Source: Sialis fuliginosa (taxonomy: Eukaryota; Arthropoda; Insecta; Megaloptera; Sialidae). Taken from it: a stretch of DNA of 64,000 nucleotides. Position 1 is the stretch's first letter; each line of letters starts with the position of its first letter. Made by a program: the position numbers and the translations under genes. The notes beneath the pieces were generated by a model. That model searched no databases, was not told the origin of the DNA, and saw only the letters and a program-made list of their open reading frames with translations. The stretch is taken from positions 15,679,248-15,743,247 of the forward strand of contig OY540811.1 in assembly GCA_961205875.1 (NCBI GenBank), given 5' to 3'. Below, piece by piece: positions 49,472-63,565 of the stretch.

Positions 49472-50995
49472 ATAATTTTTTTAACCTTTAAGTTATTTAA
49501 TTTTCCATATACATATTCCTAAAACGTGGCGTGTGTTTTGTCTGTGGGACCAAGGTACACTTTCCGCAAAACCATGATCCTTATCGTCACAGTACAAATC
49601 CCACGCACAATTGTTCTCTGTTAGTTACACTGCACCGCACCTGTTGTATATACAAATCGCATTTATTTTTTATTTGTCTTATTTTCCTTTTACAATTATA
49701 AAAAAATGGGTTTTTGAATTATAAATATTTTATTATTTTAAGAAACATTCCTGTTTTAATTTGTTGCCTAAATTTCGATTTGTGTATGTTCTTTTGCTTG
49801 AATATTAGTGAATAATTTAATCGGAGAAACGATTCTCAACGTACCAATGGCATTTATTCTTAATATTTTTAAACGTGAACCTTTATTCATTAAAAATATA
49901 AATGTTGTATGTTACTGATCTCAAAATTAAGTGACTTTAGTCACATTACTATTATCATAACTATTAAATGGATATTGCCAGTAATATTTTTAATGGATAT
50001 AGGTCTTAACAAATACATCGAAATGCAAATATTCAGACTGATATGTCTCTAGCTAAATTTAATGTTACGTTTTACTACATTTATATAATCTTGTTCAATG
50101 CATAATAGGTATTCTATATCGGTTTGTCAAAATTAAATTAAGTATACGAATTTATATGAAACAATGTTACCGTTATTTGTGTAAACGTTACAAACCTGTA
50201 TATATCCTGATCCATAGGAACACGATTATGCATATACATGAGAATTATAAAACGTTTAATGTCTAGTCTGTATATTAACATTTTAATGTACTCGATTGCC
50301 CATGCATATGAAAACTGACAGTAAATAATCCAAATGAAACATGACTGAAAAGTATTGCTTGAATTTTTGTATTAAAACAACACTTGTTAAATCTCGACAA
50401 TTGTTTTTTCTACTGCTTCTTAAGCTTAAGAAATTTTGGATCAAGTTTTTAATTTTTGATAATGTATTTGAACTATTGTCACTTTAAATATGCACGGGTA
50501 GTAAACTTGTAAGGTACAAACAGTTAAAATGTGATTTTCTAAATGTGTAATCACTTAACACAATTAAGGCATTGGTGCCAATCGTGTGGTGCATTGTGTA
50601 TTATCTCAAAATAGTTCTTACTATGATTGTAGTTGTAGAATAATCTAACTGGTCGTGGTGCGTTAACAAAAATAAAAAGCGCATCATAATTTTTGTGTTG
50701 TGGAACTTGTTCGTGTAAATTAAAATATCTTGATATTTATCACAACATGACTGGTTCGCTGGATAAATCTGATTTGTTAATCTATCATATCAGTTTTTTG
50801 ATGATTTATACATGATTATAGATCTCGACTACATGTTCAAACAAAATACTGTACTGCCAAACTGCATATATTTTGTATCTGATAATTTAGTAAATATTGA
50901 AATATTACAAATTGTTTGAATATTTTATCTACATGTTGATTCTTCGAACTGTACAAAAATATGTCTCGAATCGATTTGATAAAACAGGCAATAAA
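49472..50995 (+). other. Long 3' UTR of the prothymosin-like gene
   Basis: After the stop codon there is about 1.5 kb without other genes, ending at a clear AATAAA at 50990-50995. Base composition is less AT-extreme than in the intergenic deserts. Treating all of it as one 3' UTR is inference; earlier polyadenylation is possible. Confidence 0.45.
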
Positions 50996-51126
50996 ATGTA
51001 GTTTCCAGTTATTTGATTGTTTTATTTACTTTCTCCTTTATTTTCAAATAAAAAAAAAGTTATGGTAAGTTTTATTTATTTTTTATATAAATATTTGTGT
51101 TTGATTATTGAACATCATTAAATGAG

Positions 51127-51774
51127 TTCAGCGGCGCCGGAACAAATTTTTTTTCTGGGGGGGGGGGGGCTAATTTTACTTGGTGTCCTTAAAATTCAAA
51201 ATTGATTTAAATTTTCTCGTGATTAATATAGTATTATTTGTTAAATAATAAATAGAAATACAGTGGAGCCTCGTTAGTACGTTTTTGAAGAAACTATCGA
51301 GAAAAACGTACTAACAAAATGAAAAGAATGCCGGGATCTAAAAAAAGAAAAAAGAGGTACTAACGAGGTTTACTGTACTCACTTTTTGTTTTTCTTTGTC
51401 TGGTTACATTTTATAATTTGTGAGCTTTAACCACTTTAACATCCACTTTCTGGAAAGTCAGGGAATTTATTAATTTTTTTTAGAAAGTCAGGGAAAAAAG
51501 TTTCTAAATTTTAATTGACAAACAAAAAAAGAGAAAAAGGTCATTGAATTGAAAGTAAGCAACGTGTGTAAAATTTTCAAGTTATGACCAAAAAAAGTCT
51601 TCAAATTTTATTTCTGCACATTTTGAAACTAGTGGACACCCTGATCAGTTTACAAAAATTACAGAAAAAAAACAGGATCCAAATTTGGGGGGGGGGCAAA
51701 AAGTAGTTGCCCCCCACTGAAAATTTTTTTTGGGGGGGAGGGGCAGTTGCTCCCCCGACTCCGGTGCCACTGAA
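51127..51774. mobile_element. DNA element with G-rich ends
   Basis: The left end TTCAGCGGCGCCGGA and the right end, reverse complemented (TTCAGTGGCACCGGA), are terminal inverted repeats. Both are followed inward by long G-runs (GGGGGGGG) and AAATTTTTTT stretches. It is 648 bp, non-coding, and carries a nested pogo-type MITE. The target duplication is uncertain (ATGA occurs near both ends). Confidence 0.65.
51261..51375. mobile_element. pogo/Tigger-type MITE nested in the G-rich element
   Basis: The left end CAGTGGAGCCTCGTTAGTAC and the right end, reverse complemented (CAGTAAACCTCGTTAGTAC), have TA on each side (51259-51260 and 51376-51377). CAGTNNANCCTCGTTA termini and a TA duplication are the hallmarks of pogo/Tigger elements. 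A second, inner pair (CGTTTTT/AAAAACG) is present. It is 115 bp and non-coding. Confidence 0.8.
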
Positions 51775-52141
51775 TATGATATTTATATTATGTATGACAT
51801 TTGACCTGTATTTTGCTTATTATTGCTTATTATGATTTACTTATGCTTTTATGATTATATATTTTAATTCAAAACTAACGAACTTGGTTCGGTAAAATCC
51901 GTTGCTTTCAATGGATTTTTCGAATTTCAAGGTTAAAAGTCTATCTCTCTTTGTGCTACAGTAAAACGTATAGTGTTATCTTTAACTATGTCACATGTTG
52001 CTTACATGACAGAAACGAACGATCGATCTCATTATTTTTTTGTATTTTTGTCGGTGACGAAGAAAATTGATAATCTAATTACTTATAATATTATAGTTTA
52101 GTAATTACAAGAATAAACAGCATTAATAAAATATTGTTAAA

Positions 52142-54092
<1,951 letters not shown>

Positions 54093-54256
54093 GTTTTTTT
54101 ATTTGTCTTTTTTATCGAACATATAATGAACAATTCAATTATATTTTAAGACTGTTTTGTAGAAATATTTGTATATTAATTATAAATAAATAGAACAAGT
54201 TTATGTTACATAAAATAGTGTACGTATATTCAATTTTATAGAAATTATACATTTAT

Positions 54257-57200
54257 TTAAATAACAGCTTTTAATTCTATATAACCATTTATTCCTTCCC
54301 TGATTTGACTATGGATTCTCCAAAAATTTGCCCAAAAACCTGTTAAAATCTTTCTATTTTCTTTATTTGTAATAGTTATCTTCAAAGTTTTTACTCCGGT
54401 TTCTATGTAAGATATTGATTCTTCGATATTGTTTGTTATATTTTTACAACCATTTATTATTAAGTTTTGAATTGGAGGTTTATGTTCTAAAAGTTGACGT
54501 AAAGATAAAAACGTCAAGTCTTCATTAAAAGATAAGTCCAATGTATGTATTTTTTCTGATTTCGATAAACATCTGTAATAAAATTTTTTTAAAATACCGT
54601 ATTTATGTAGATAAATTCTTACTGACCTTAATAAGTCAAAAAGTTCATAGTCCGTTACTTTGCATTGTGATAAATTGATATCTAATAAGTTTTGTGCATT
54701 TCCTCTTGCAATCAGTGTTGCTAATTCTTTAGCAGCACCTCCTTCACTTGCTGTCACTCCCCTCAGATTAATTTTCTTAAGGTTTTGTTGATTAATTTCA
54801 TTTAAAATGCACTGCAAATTTTCTTTTTTGATATTATTTCCTTCTAAATCAATTTCTTCCAAGTGTTGTAAGTTAAGTCGACTATTTTCATAAAGACTAG
54901 TTGTAGATTTAGATATAATTTCCGAAAAACCTAACAAAAGTTTCTTTAGTTGTACATTTTTTGTTATGATACTTAAATGACGAATGGCTGTTTCTTCAAT
55001 AACAGTAAATCGTAAATTTAAACATCTAAGCTCCGGTAAAATATGTTCAGTTGCATTTAGAAACATTTCTGCTATTAAACTTAAACCTTTAGAAGTTATC
55101 AAGTTTAAACTTAAATCTAACACTTCTAGATGTTTCATTGTTAACAAACTCTCACATAAATATTTTATACATTCATCAGTTAATCTATTTCCTGATATAT
55201 TAAATTCTTTTAAACTGTACTGATGATTCAATGCCTTCAAAACTGGAATTATTTCATCATCATTTAAACCTAGATCATTTAAACTGAGAATTCGTGTTGC
55301 TTGACATTTATCCAACTGTTTTAATATACTTTGATTTTCATCTAAAATATAAAATAATTTGTTTAAAAATAGAAAACTTAAACTAAATATATATATACCT
55401 TAACCACAATAAAACAATGTCACTCGACACGTGTTTCGACTTCACAAGAAGTTCTCATCAGGAGCCTAACAGTTCCCTGGAACTGTTAGGCTTCTTATGT
55501 TTTAATGTGGTTAGTAAAAATAGAAAAGTTTAGAAATGCTATAAACTCACAGTTTTTCTTAGTTTTGCAAACATCTAAATATCTTTCCGATAACGAAGGT
55601 AAATTCCATGACAAAACTTCTGATTTCAGTTCTTTATCGTGAACTATTAAACTTACAGGATCATTATCATCTAATATAGCACCATCAATAGTTTCTAATT
55701 GTAGTACGGGCCTTATCCCTTCCTTACTGAAATATAAAATATAAGTCATGAATGAAAAAATTAATAAAAATAATACAACGTATTTACCTGTAATATCTAT
55801 TTGCTGCTTCTTTTGCAAGCCATTCAATTGTTAAATTGTTAATATTTGATGAAGGTATTGGAATTTTCCACATTTTGTTTTCTATCCTAATATTAATACC
55901 AACTAAATTAATTTGAGTATTCAAAGAAGGGCTTGTTGAATCTTGCTGATATTGAGTATTTGAAATCCTATTAGAAGTATTACGTTGCGATAACGGAATA
56001 CTACTTCGTTCCCTACTAAATCCTGCATCTATTAATGAAAGTTGATGTTTTCTTGGTTTATGTGAAGTATTGCTATTAAATGATGAAGATCGAGGAAATG
56101 ATATTGAAGTAGTAATAGAGTCATTCGATGATTCATCATCTAACGAAATTGTTTGTGAAGTTATTTTAGAAGGTATTTCATCGAAATCACATAAGCTTTT
56201 TATTACTTCTGGGTCACTCTTTCTAGGACTCTTTTTATTGTTTAAGCTTAGTGGTATTTTATCACTAAAGACAGAATTTAGTGATTCATTTGATGCATGT
56301 TTTGATTTGTCAAGATCATTTTTTCTCGGTGTTTTATTTGTGAAACTTGTAGAATATCCATCCAATTTTCTACGTTTTTCTTTATTACTTATATCTACAT
56401 CAATCTCTAACCAATTTTCTTCTGATTCATTAACAAGAGCTGATTTTTTTACTGGTGTTTTTTTAAGAGACCCACACTGTGTCGGTAGACGTTTACGAAT
56501 ATTTGCCATAACTTTTTGATACTCTTTAGCACCTTTGAATTCATTTCGTTTATTAGAAGTACTGGTTGATGTTGATGCATATGAATCATTACTACTATCA
56601 TCAAGATCAAGATCCCTTCTATGCCCTCTTTGAAAAAATCGATCATCATCTGTTTCATATTCATTTATACTTCTTTTTCTACCTGATCTATATTTCTTTT
56701 CACTGCTATTAGATAATGTTTTGATCATGTTTTTATGTCCTACTTTATCAAGAGCCGTTTGTAATCGAGCACAGATAGAATTATAAAAAGTGTTAGTGTT
56801 ATCGTCGATATCTGTAGTATTTCTCCAATTATGTAATATATCAAGAACTGTTAATCCGTCATCTGTCTGTACAGTTGGAATAGCGCCATTATCAAGTAAT
56901 ACTTCTATCACTTCTATATGACCATTCGAAGCTGCATCGTGCAAGGGTGTCATTCCTAAATTACATTATTAATACATTATATTAATATACTATTCATTTT
57001 AATAGGAGTTAATTTTTTTACCATTACAAAAAGTTCCTCCACGATCATTAACAGCAGCACCTTTCTTGATTAAAGCTTCTACGATTTCTTTATAACCCCC
57101 TATAGCGGCTTCATGTATCGGAAGCCAACCAGCATTGTCACGGACATTTACAGTGTGACCTTGATCAAGAAGTCTCTGTACTAATGTCAGATTACCAGAA

Positions 57201-59179
57201 ATGCATGCCAAATGTAGTTGTGTTTCACCTTTGGCATTCTTCTTTAGAGTTAAACACTTACCTCGTCTTCTAGGTCTATTCATTTGTTCATTATCGCTAT
57301 CGTCCGATATATCTGAAATAAAATTTTAGGAAGTTCAGAATATAGATGATTAAATTCTAGTAGTAAATAAAGCTGTTTTATTTTACCAGTTATATCACTT
57401 ATGTTTATATCATCAGCAAAATTTGATGTTTCGGTCATTTCTTCACTTTCAGTTTCAGAATTTAACATTGACAAAGCCATCATTGATTTTTCCTGTTCCA
57501 ATGCATCAGCAAGGTGATTTTTCCCCATTTTTCTTTGAATAGCTAAAAGTCTCAATATTGCTTTATTAATAAGTTTTTCATCTGTTATTTCTTCCGCAGC
57601 TTCTTTAGCTTTCATGTAATAAATTTCAATGTCTTCATAACTAGAGTTCATCAGTTCTAATATATCAGCTATATTTAATAATGTAGAATATGATTCTTTC
57701 TTATTGTTTTTAAATAGATCGTAATCTTTTTGAAAATAATTTAGAGCTAAATCATACTGTTTGTTATCTTTGTATGTTTGGGCTAAACTGATGTAACATA
57801 GAGATAAATCTTTTCCAGAATCCCCATTAAGTTCAGCACATTCTAACATTTTTTTATAATAATCTATAGCCTTGCTAAAATTTTTTAGTTCACAAGCTCC
57901 ATCGCCCATTTTTTCATACAATTTTTTTTTCTTTGCGTAATCATCACTTGGTGTAGTAAATAAAGCATCTTCTGCATAACAAAGTGCAGCAACTGAAATG
58001 TAAAAATATGTTTATTGATTCTTATTAGTCCATTCTATGTAACTAAAAAAAACTTACCAATTTTTAATTTATTAACGATATTCTGATGATCATCTTGATT
58101 AGGTGTTTTTAACTTATAAGCTTTCATTACGACTTGTTTAGCACCAACAAAATCAGCTAAGTTCACCAAAACTTCAAATTTAGACATCAATGCTTCACAC
58201 ATTAAATTGATTTTATCTGGCAACCTTTTGGCAACTTCAAGTGCAAAATTTATGTACTGTATAGCTTCACCATACTTTTGTAGTTTCAAATAAATTAAAC
58301 CAAGCGTGCAATAACATTTATATAACTGGTCGTGTATATCGTATGTTTTAAATATCTGTATTGCTTTTTCAATATACTTTAATGCTTCATCGAAACATTC
58401 TTTGTCTTCTTGAATTATACCAAGATTCATGTATAATCGAGCTCTCATGTCCATTTGTTCTTGTTTGTTGATATTTTTCAAACTATAAAAATCATCAATC
58501 ATAAATAAAAAAAATGGTGTAAAAATTAATATAGATACCTTTCACATACTGATAAACTCTTCACAAATGCCTTTTCAGCTTCTGAAAGTTTATTTTGATC
58601 TATATTTTCTTGATCAACAGAGGCTGCAAATAAATATGTTCTACCTATAGTTGCTAAGGCACGTTGTTCTTCTAATGAATTCCGTTCTTTTCTTGCTACA
58701 TCTAATAAGATATAAAAGATAATATTAGTGTTATAATTAATTACTTTGGTAAATATGATTTATCTTACTTAAATGAATTTGTTGATGTTTAAGTGCTTTA
58801 TCGAATTCACATAAACCTGTTGAATAAACTTCTCCTATCATTCTATGAGCGACAGCATAGTTCATATTTTGACCTAATTCATTGTATGTGTTTGCCATTA
58901 ACTGCAAATAAGATTTTATCAATATTTAAAACTAAATTATTCAGTAACCGGACATACTTCATATTCCTGAATCGCTGAATAATATTTTCCATGTTGATAG
59001 TAGGTTGTTGCTAAATCGGAGAGTACTGATATTAATAAATCTTTATTTTTGTCTTTAATCGCCTTTTCTTTACGTTTTTGTAATTCTTAAAAAAATAATT
59101 TATATTAAGTTATAATTAATAATAATATATAGTTTTTGTATGGAATATGTAATAAATAATACGTACTTTTTTCATCCAT
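54257..59179 (-). CDS. TONSL: Tonsoku-like protein (TONSL)
   Basis: Ten exons (59167-59179, 58958-59085, 58769-58901, 58539-58701, 58058-58482, 57387-57992, 57022-57312, 55788-56955, 55551-55726, 54257-55341) join in phase to about 1,395 residues. With the probable 54-nt intron at about 54,570-54,625 it is 1,377, close to human TONSL. Domains in order: TPR repeats (about 20-420), an acidic stretch, three ankyrin repeats (about 510-625, with GWLPIHEA and GMTPLHDA), a Ser/Asn-rich linker, a ubiquitin-like segment ending VLSWNLPSLSERYLDVC, and C-terminal leucine-rich repeats. The order TPR-ANK-UBL-LRR is diagnostic. TONSL with MMS22L loads RAD51 at damaged forks and reads histone H4 unmethylated at Lys20 on new chromatin. 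Intron 9 holds a hammerhead-bearing repeat. The first exon is only 13 nt. Confidence 0.93.
55342..55550 (-). repeat. TONSL intron carrying a dispersed repeat
   Basis: From about 55,375 to 55,465 the intron is a reverse-complement match to 30,307-30,395, including the hammerhead and the trailing ATTGTGGTTAAGG...TTTAGTTTAAGT. Removing it would leave an intron of about 100 bp, similar to the other introns of this gene. The hairpin CCTAACAGTTCC-CT-GGAACTGTTAGG (55465-55490) marks the other edge. Confidence 0.7.
55418..55471 (-). ncRNA. Hammerhead ribozyme motif in a TONSL intron, sense
   Basis: Read on the minus strand: CTGATGA (55461-55455), stem II ACTTC/GAAGT with loop TTGT and a bulged A, GAAA (55437-55434), a minimal stem III around ACGT, then GTC (55428-55426) as cleavage triplet. 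Stem I forms three pairs next to the core (CTC/GAG), a two-base GG bulge, then five pairs (TGTTA with TGACA, one wobble). Relative to the copy at 30,307 a stem I C-G pair is here T-G, so pairing is kept despite the change. It lies in the 209-bp intron 9 (55342-55550), same strand as the gene. A 12-14 bp hairpin (55463-55492) overlaps the 5' strand of stem I and could compete. Self-cleavage is inferred, not shown. Confidence 0.7.
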
Positions 59180-59449
59180 GATAATAATAGTATTAAATTA
59201 AACAAAAAAGTAAAGAAACTTAATTAATATTCATATTTAGTTTTTATTTATTTTATTCTCTAAACTTTTATGTTATGATTCCCGCTCAACTTCTCGTTTT
59301 ATTTGAGGTTAATATTTATTTACATATCTGTAAAGAATAATTTAGGTTATGTATTTACAATAAACGCAATAAACAATATTTTGAAATACATACATGAATA
59401 TTTTTTACCTATTTTACTAAATATTTGCTGTAAAATATTATTTCACAAA
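59180..59449. promoter_or_regulatory. Shared TONSL/PTCD1 divergent promoter
   Basis: Only 270 bp separate the start codons of TONSL (59179, minus) and PTCD1 (59450, plus). Both leaders and promoters must lie here. The sequence is AT-rich with one small balanced patch (TTCCCGCTCAACTTCTCG at about 59,279). A bidirectional promoter is inferred from spacing. An in-frame upstream ATG at 59,303 could extend PTCD1, but the added residues are hydrophobic and low complexity. Confidence 0.6.
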
Positions 59450-61665
59450 ATGTTACGATGTATGTTTTGTAGATGTACAAATAGTTTTAAATATAATGTT
59501 AGGACAACATCAGAAATAATCAAAAATCAAATTATTCAGAATTATAATTTTTCAAGTAGTTTAAATGCATCATTTAGTAATGAAATACAAGATGATATCC
59601 AAAAACCAAATAAAATTCCAGAGTATCAAATAATAAAAGATAGAATGATAGACGAATCTGAAAATCCTGATATCTTTGGTACTCTTAGTGTGCAAAGAAA
59701 AATAAATTTAAAAGCGTATGAAGATGACGAAGGGGATAAAAAGGAAGAACAGTTATCAAACTTTGTGCCTACTAAAAGATTATCAACTAAACAGTATGCT
59801 GATATGATTAAAAAATTTATTAAAGAAAGAAAAATTAAAGAAGCAATCGATGTCTTAGAAATAAAAATGATAAAAGAGGATAGAGTTAAACCAAATAACT
59901 ATGTTTATAATTTATTGATCGGTGGGTGTGGAAGAGTTGGGTATACTAAAAAAGCATTTATGTTATTTAATGATATGAAGAAACGTGGATTTTCTGCACA
60001 TCCTGGATGTTATACAGCTTTATTTAATGCATGCGCCAATAGTCCTTGGAAGTCAGATGGCCTTGAAAGGGCTCATAATTTACGTCAACTTATGCTAGAA
60101 AAAAGATACGAACCAAATGATTCTAATTATCATGCTATGATTAAAGCTTTTGGAAGGTGCGGGGATACTCAAACTGCATTTACTTTAGTTGATGAAATGC
60201 TAGTGAGACATATTTTAATAACAAATGATACTATTAATTTTTTATTACAAGCTTGTATAACTGATACAGAGCAAGGGCTTAGAAATAGTGTATTAGTTTG
60301 GAGGAAAATGTTGAGTAAGAATATCAAACCAAATTTATATAGCTTTAATTTGCTTTTGCGAGTAGTTCGTGATTGTGATATTGAATTAGAATCTGTGAAA
60401 GATCTTATTAAAGAAGTTTTAGGTGATAGTGTACAGGTATCTTTATTAGAGAATAAAACAAGTAAAATGTTAATTAGTGCACCAGAGAAACAAACAAATG
60501 TATTAAAAAATAAAACTGAAATTTCAGTTTGTAAAGAAAATGTCACACAAAACCAGTTGACTAATACTGAAGTTTCATCAGATTTAATATTAGAGTATCC
60601 AATGCAAGATGTGCCTAATTTAATAAGTAAAACACCTCATTTAGGAAATATAGTCGAACTTCAAGAATTGAATAAACCAGAGCATAGATTACTCTTGCTT
60701 GGAGGATGTTCTGGTTTTTTAAGAGAAATGGAAATTGCAAATGTATTTCCAGATATAAAAACATTTACACAATTACTTGATTGTGTACCATCAACAATAG
60801 CAGCAGAAAACTACTTATTGTCTAAAATGAAAAAGTATAAAATTAAACCCGATATAGATTTTTATAATATGTTAATAAAAAGACGTAATTTTAGAGGCGA
60901 TTTTGAAAAAGCAAAGGTAGTTTTGTAGCATATTATACTATAATTTTCGATATAATTAATTTTCATTGTTTCAGGAAGTTTTGATTCTCATTGAAAAATC
61001 TAAACTTCGACCCGATATTATTACATTCGGAGTTTTAGCATTAGGTTGTAAACATAAAGATGATGCAATAATATTAATGACAATGATGGCAGAACATAAT
61101 TATCGGTAAGGATTATCATTTTGTTCAAGGAAATTTTATACTGGTCAGTTCTCATAAATTTCAGAATAAGTAAAACGATAAAATTTATTACAGAATTAAT
61201 TGCGAGATTCTTTGTGCAATGCTTTATCATGCGTGTTATCAAAGACACTTTGGTTACATTTTAGAAATAATGGAAACAATATTGAGAGAAGATATTTATG
61301 TAACATCTAGGCTCTTAAAAAAGCTGGAAGATTTTCAAAAAAAATGTACAAAAATAGCCCATGGATCGGTAAATAAATGTATCATAATTCTATTTAATGT
61401 AATTTATATAAAAATACAATTTCAGGATAATGAAAAAGTAGCAAATTCAAGATTTTTCAAAAATGGTTATGAAATATTCAATAAACGTTACATGAAGTGG
61501 TTAACTGAAATCAAACGAGATAATGCTGATGACTGCCATCCTTGGGAACAATTTAGGAAACCTACAGAAACTGAAACCAAAAGATTTAAAGATAAATCAG
61601 TTCATTTTAAGGCAAGACATTTATCTAAGTACCGTGTAAAAACTTCTAATAAAGTTAGATATTAA
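59450..61665 (+). CDS. PTCD1: Pentatricopeptide repeat protein PTCD1, mitochondrial
   Basis: Four exons (59450-60916, 60975-61105, 61194-61368, 61426-61665) join in phase to 670 residues, near human PTCD1 (700). The start MLRCMFCRCTNSFKYNVRTT is basic, Cys/Ser/Thr-rich and lacks early acidic residues, as expected for a mitochondrial presequence. The motif NPDIFGTLS follows at about 80, a conserved mark of PTCD1. Pentatricopeptide units are visible as PNNYVYNLLIGGCGRVG, HPGCYTALFNACANS, PNDSNYHAMIKAFGRCG, KPNLYSFNLLLRVV and RPDIITFGVLALGC. In animals PTCD1 acts in mitochondrial leucine-tRNA and 16S rRNA handling. A linker of about 100 residues without repeats separates the two PPR blocks. The gene is divergent from TONSL and convergent with eIF3l (122 bp between stops). 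ATTAAA signals lie at 61699 and 61707. Confidence 0.85.
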
Positions 61666-61787
61666 AATCTCTATAAGTAGTATATTATTGATTATTTTAT
61701 TAAAAGATTAAAAGAAATGCAATTAATTATAAAGTTCTTGTTTTATTATAAATTGCAAAATGCATAAATACAAGTTACATACATTTA

Positions 61788-63565
61788 TTATATTTTTAAA
61801 TGATGTAATTTGCGATTGAGGTCTTCAAACTTGAGGATTTTCCTAATGAAGAAATCTCCATATCGATGTGCGACTTTAGTATCAGCTATATGAATCATAT
61901 CATTATCGATATAAAAGTCAAGTTCGGAACCCGATTGAAACTTTCCTTCTAAACCTGATGTTCCCTTAGTCCACACGATATTCTTCATTTTATGTTTGAA
62001 ACACAACAGATGAATCGTAAGGGCTCTGACTTCCTTGTTGATATCCCACTTAGTGTTATCGGCCGCTCGGGCTTGGCTCATAAATGTAGCTAACTTGCTT
62101 AACGGCAACGTTGTGTATAGTTTTAAATAACTACGAATTGTCGGTAGCATTTTTTGTTGCTGAACTTCGTCCATGAATACTTGAGTTTGGTGTTTAATTG
62201 CTTCTCTAACATAATCATCTGGAGCTGCGTCAGCGGCAGGTGGACACGGTGAAAGGAATTTCGGGCAGGCAAACACAAAGCAGTTCTCAAATTCGTTCAA
62301 ATCTCCATATTGCATTTTGTACATTTTTTCATGGTAATTTTTCTCTCTGAGAACATGTTGAATCGACTCGTCGATGCATTGTGGATGTAAAACTAAACAG
62401 ATAGCCAAGAGATGGTACATCTGATCAGTCTGTTTGTTGATCTGGTCATTTTGATACGTTCTAGTACTAAATAGTTGTTTTGTACGTTGAATGTACAGTA
62501 AAATCGAGCTGAATGTGCGGATAGCATCTGAGTAACGCCTCATCATCATATAAGCAAACCCAACATAGTATGAAGTTGTAATTTGGCATGCAGGTACATG
62601 AGAATATTGCGATTTTTTATGGAGTTCTATATTTTCAAGTACTTTAATCGCTTGGTAATAATCTCCAAGCAAAGAATGTAAACGCAGTAATCCGACAAGT
62701 GAAAAATAACCCAACATTTTGTATAATGAGTGCCTGCCAAATTCTCCAGCAACTGAATCAGGATCGCCACCACTAGCATATACTTCAAGTTGCCGTTTGA
62801 TGTTAGATTTATCAACTAATGAATGAAGAACATTTAGTACACAAAGGACATTCCAAACTTTATTGTTTTGGTTTAATGTATCCAATTCTTCTTCAGTTTT
62901 CTTTGTGAGTCTTGCACGATATTGGGCAAAAGATTGAAATTGGTAAACAAATTCATCTACTAATTCCCATAACCATTGGTCTGGTAACTCTAAAGGTACA
63001 GGGTTATCTGCGCTTAGGATATAGTTGAATAAGTCACAGTAATTGAAGAACGAGTTGAACCGCTGTTCTAAAGTTGGACCTCCTTGTATCCGTGCGTAAA
63101 TATGACGAAAATATAGTTCTTTGTAAAGAATCATGAAGACCTACGGTAAGAAATTAATAATTTGCTGTTTTGTTTGAACAAATATGATAAATTTAGACAT
63201 ACCGGATCATTATCAACCACATGAGCTACTTCTTGTTCTTCAGGCCATGGCCGTTTCTCAAAATACTGTTCAGTAAGTTTCGGGTATGAATTTTCATAGA
63301 CATTTTGTATGTCGAACATTGTTCCCTCATTTATTACTGTACGAAAGTAAATTAAAAATTTCTTTACAACATCTGGCATCTTATAATATTGACGATCATA
63401 TTCTATGTCTAAATGGGGGTCGCCTGTATGGGGCTCATAATCTCCAAACTCATACACCTGTAAAAAATATAACCAAAATTTTTAAACAAAATGTGGTGTT
63501 TGCAATTCCATCGGTATGTTGTTATTTACATTACTTGCCTGCTCGTATTCTTCATTAGAATACAT
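61788..63565 (-). CDS. eIF3l: Eukaryotic translation initiation factor 3 subunit L
   Basis: Three exons (63539-63565, 63203-63457, 61788-63140) give 544 residues; human eIF3l has 564. Long stretches are nearly invariant in the family: HTGDP at the N-terminus, [83 protein letters not shown], and the C-terminal PCI region with [10 protein letters not shown] and [18 protein letters not shown]. eIF3l pairs with eIF3k at the edge of the eIF3 octamer on the 40S ribosome and is not essential in all organisms. The first intron uses either a GC donor (CAG|GCAAGT) or a downstream GT donor (AAT|GTAAAT) that keeps the frame and adds three residues. A minus-strand AATAAA lies at 61742-61747. Confidence 0.97.

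Noticed and set aside
56070-56519. 149-codon plus-strand open frame
   Set aside because: Antisense to the Ser/Asn-rich TONSL exon 8. The serine-rich composition is a reflection of that exon.
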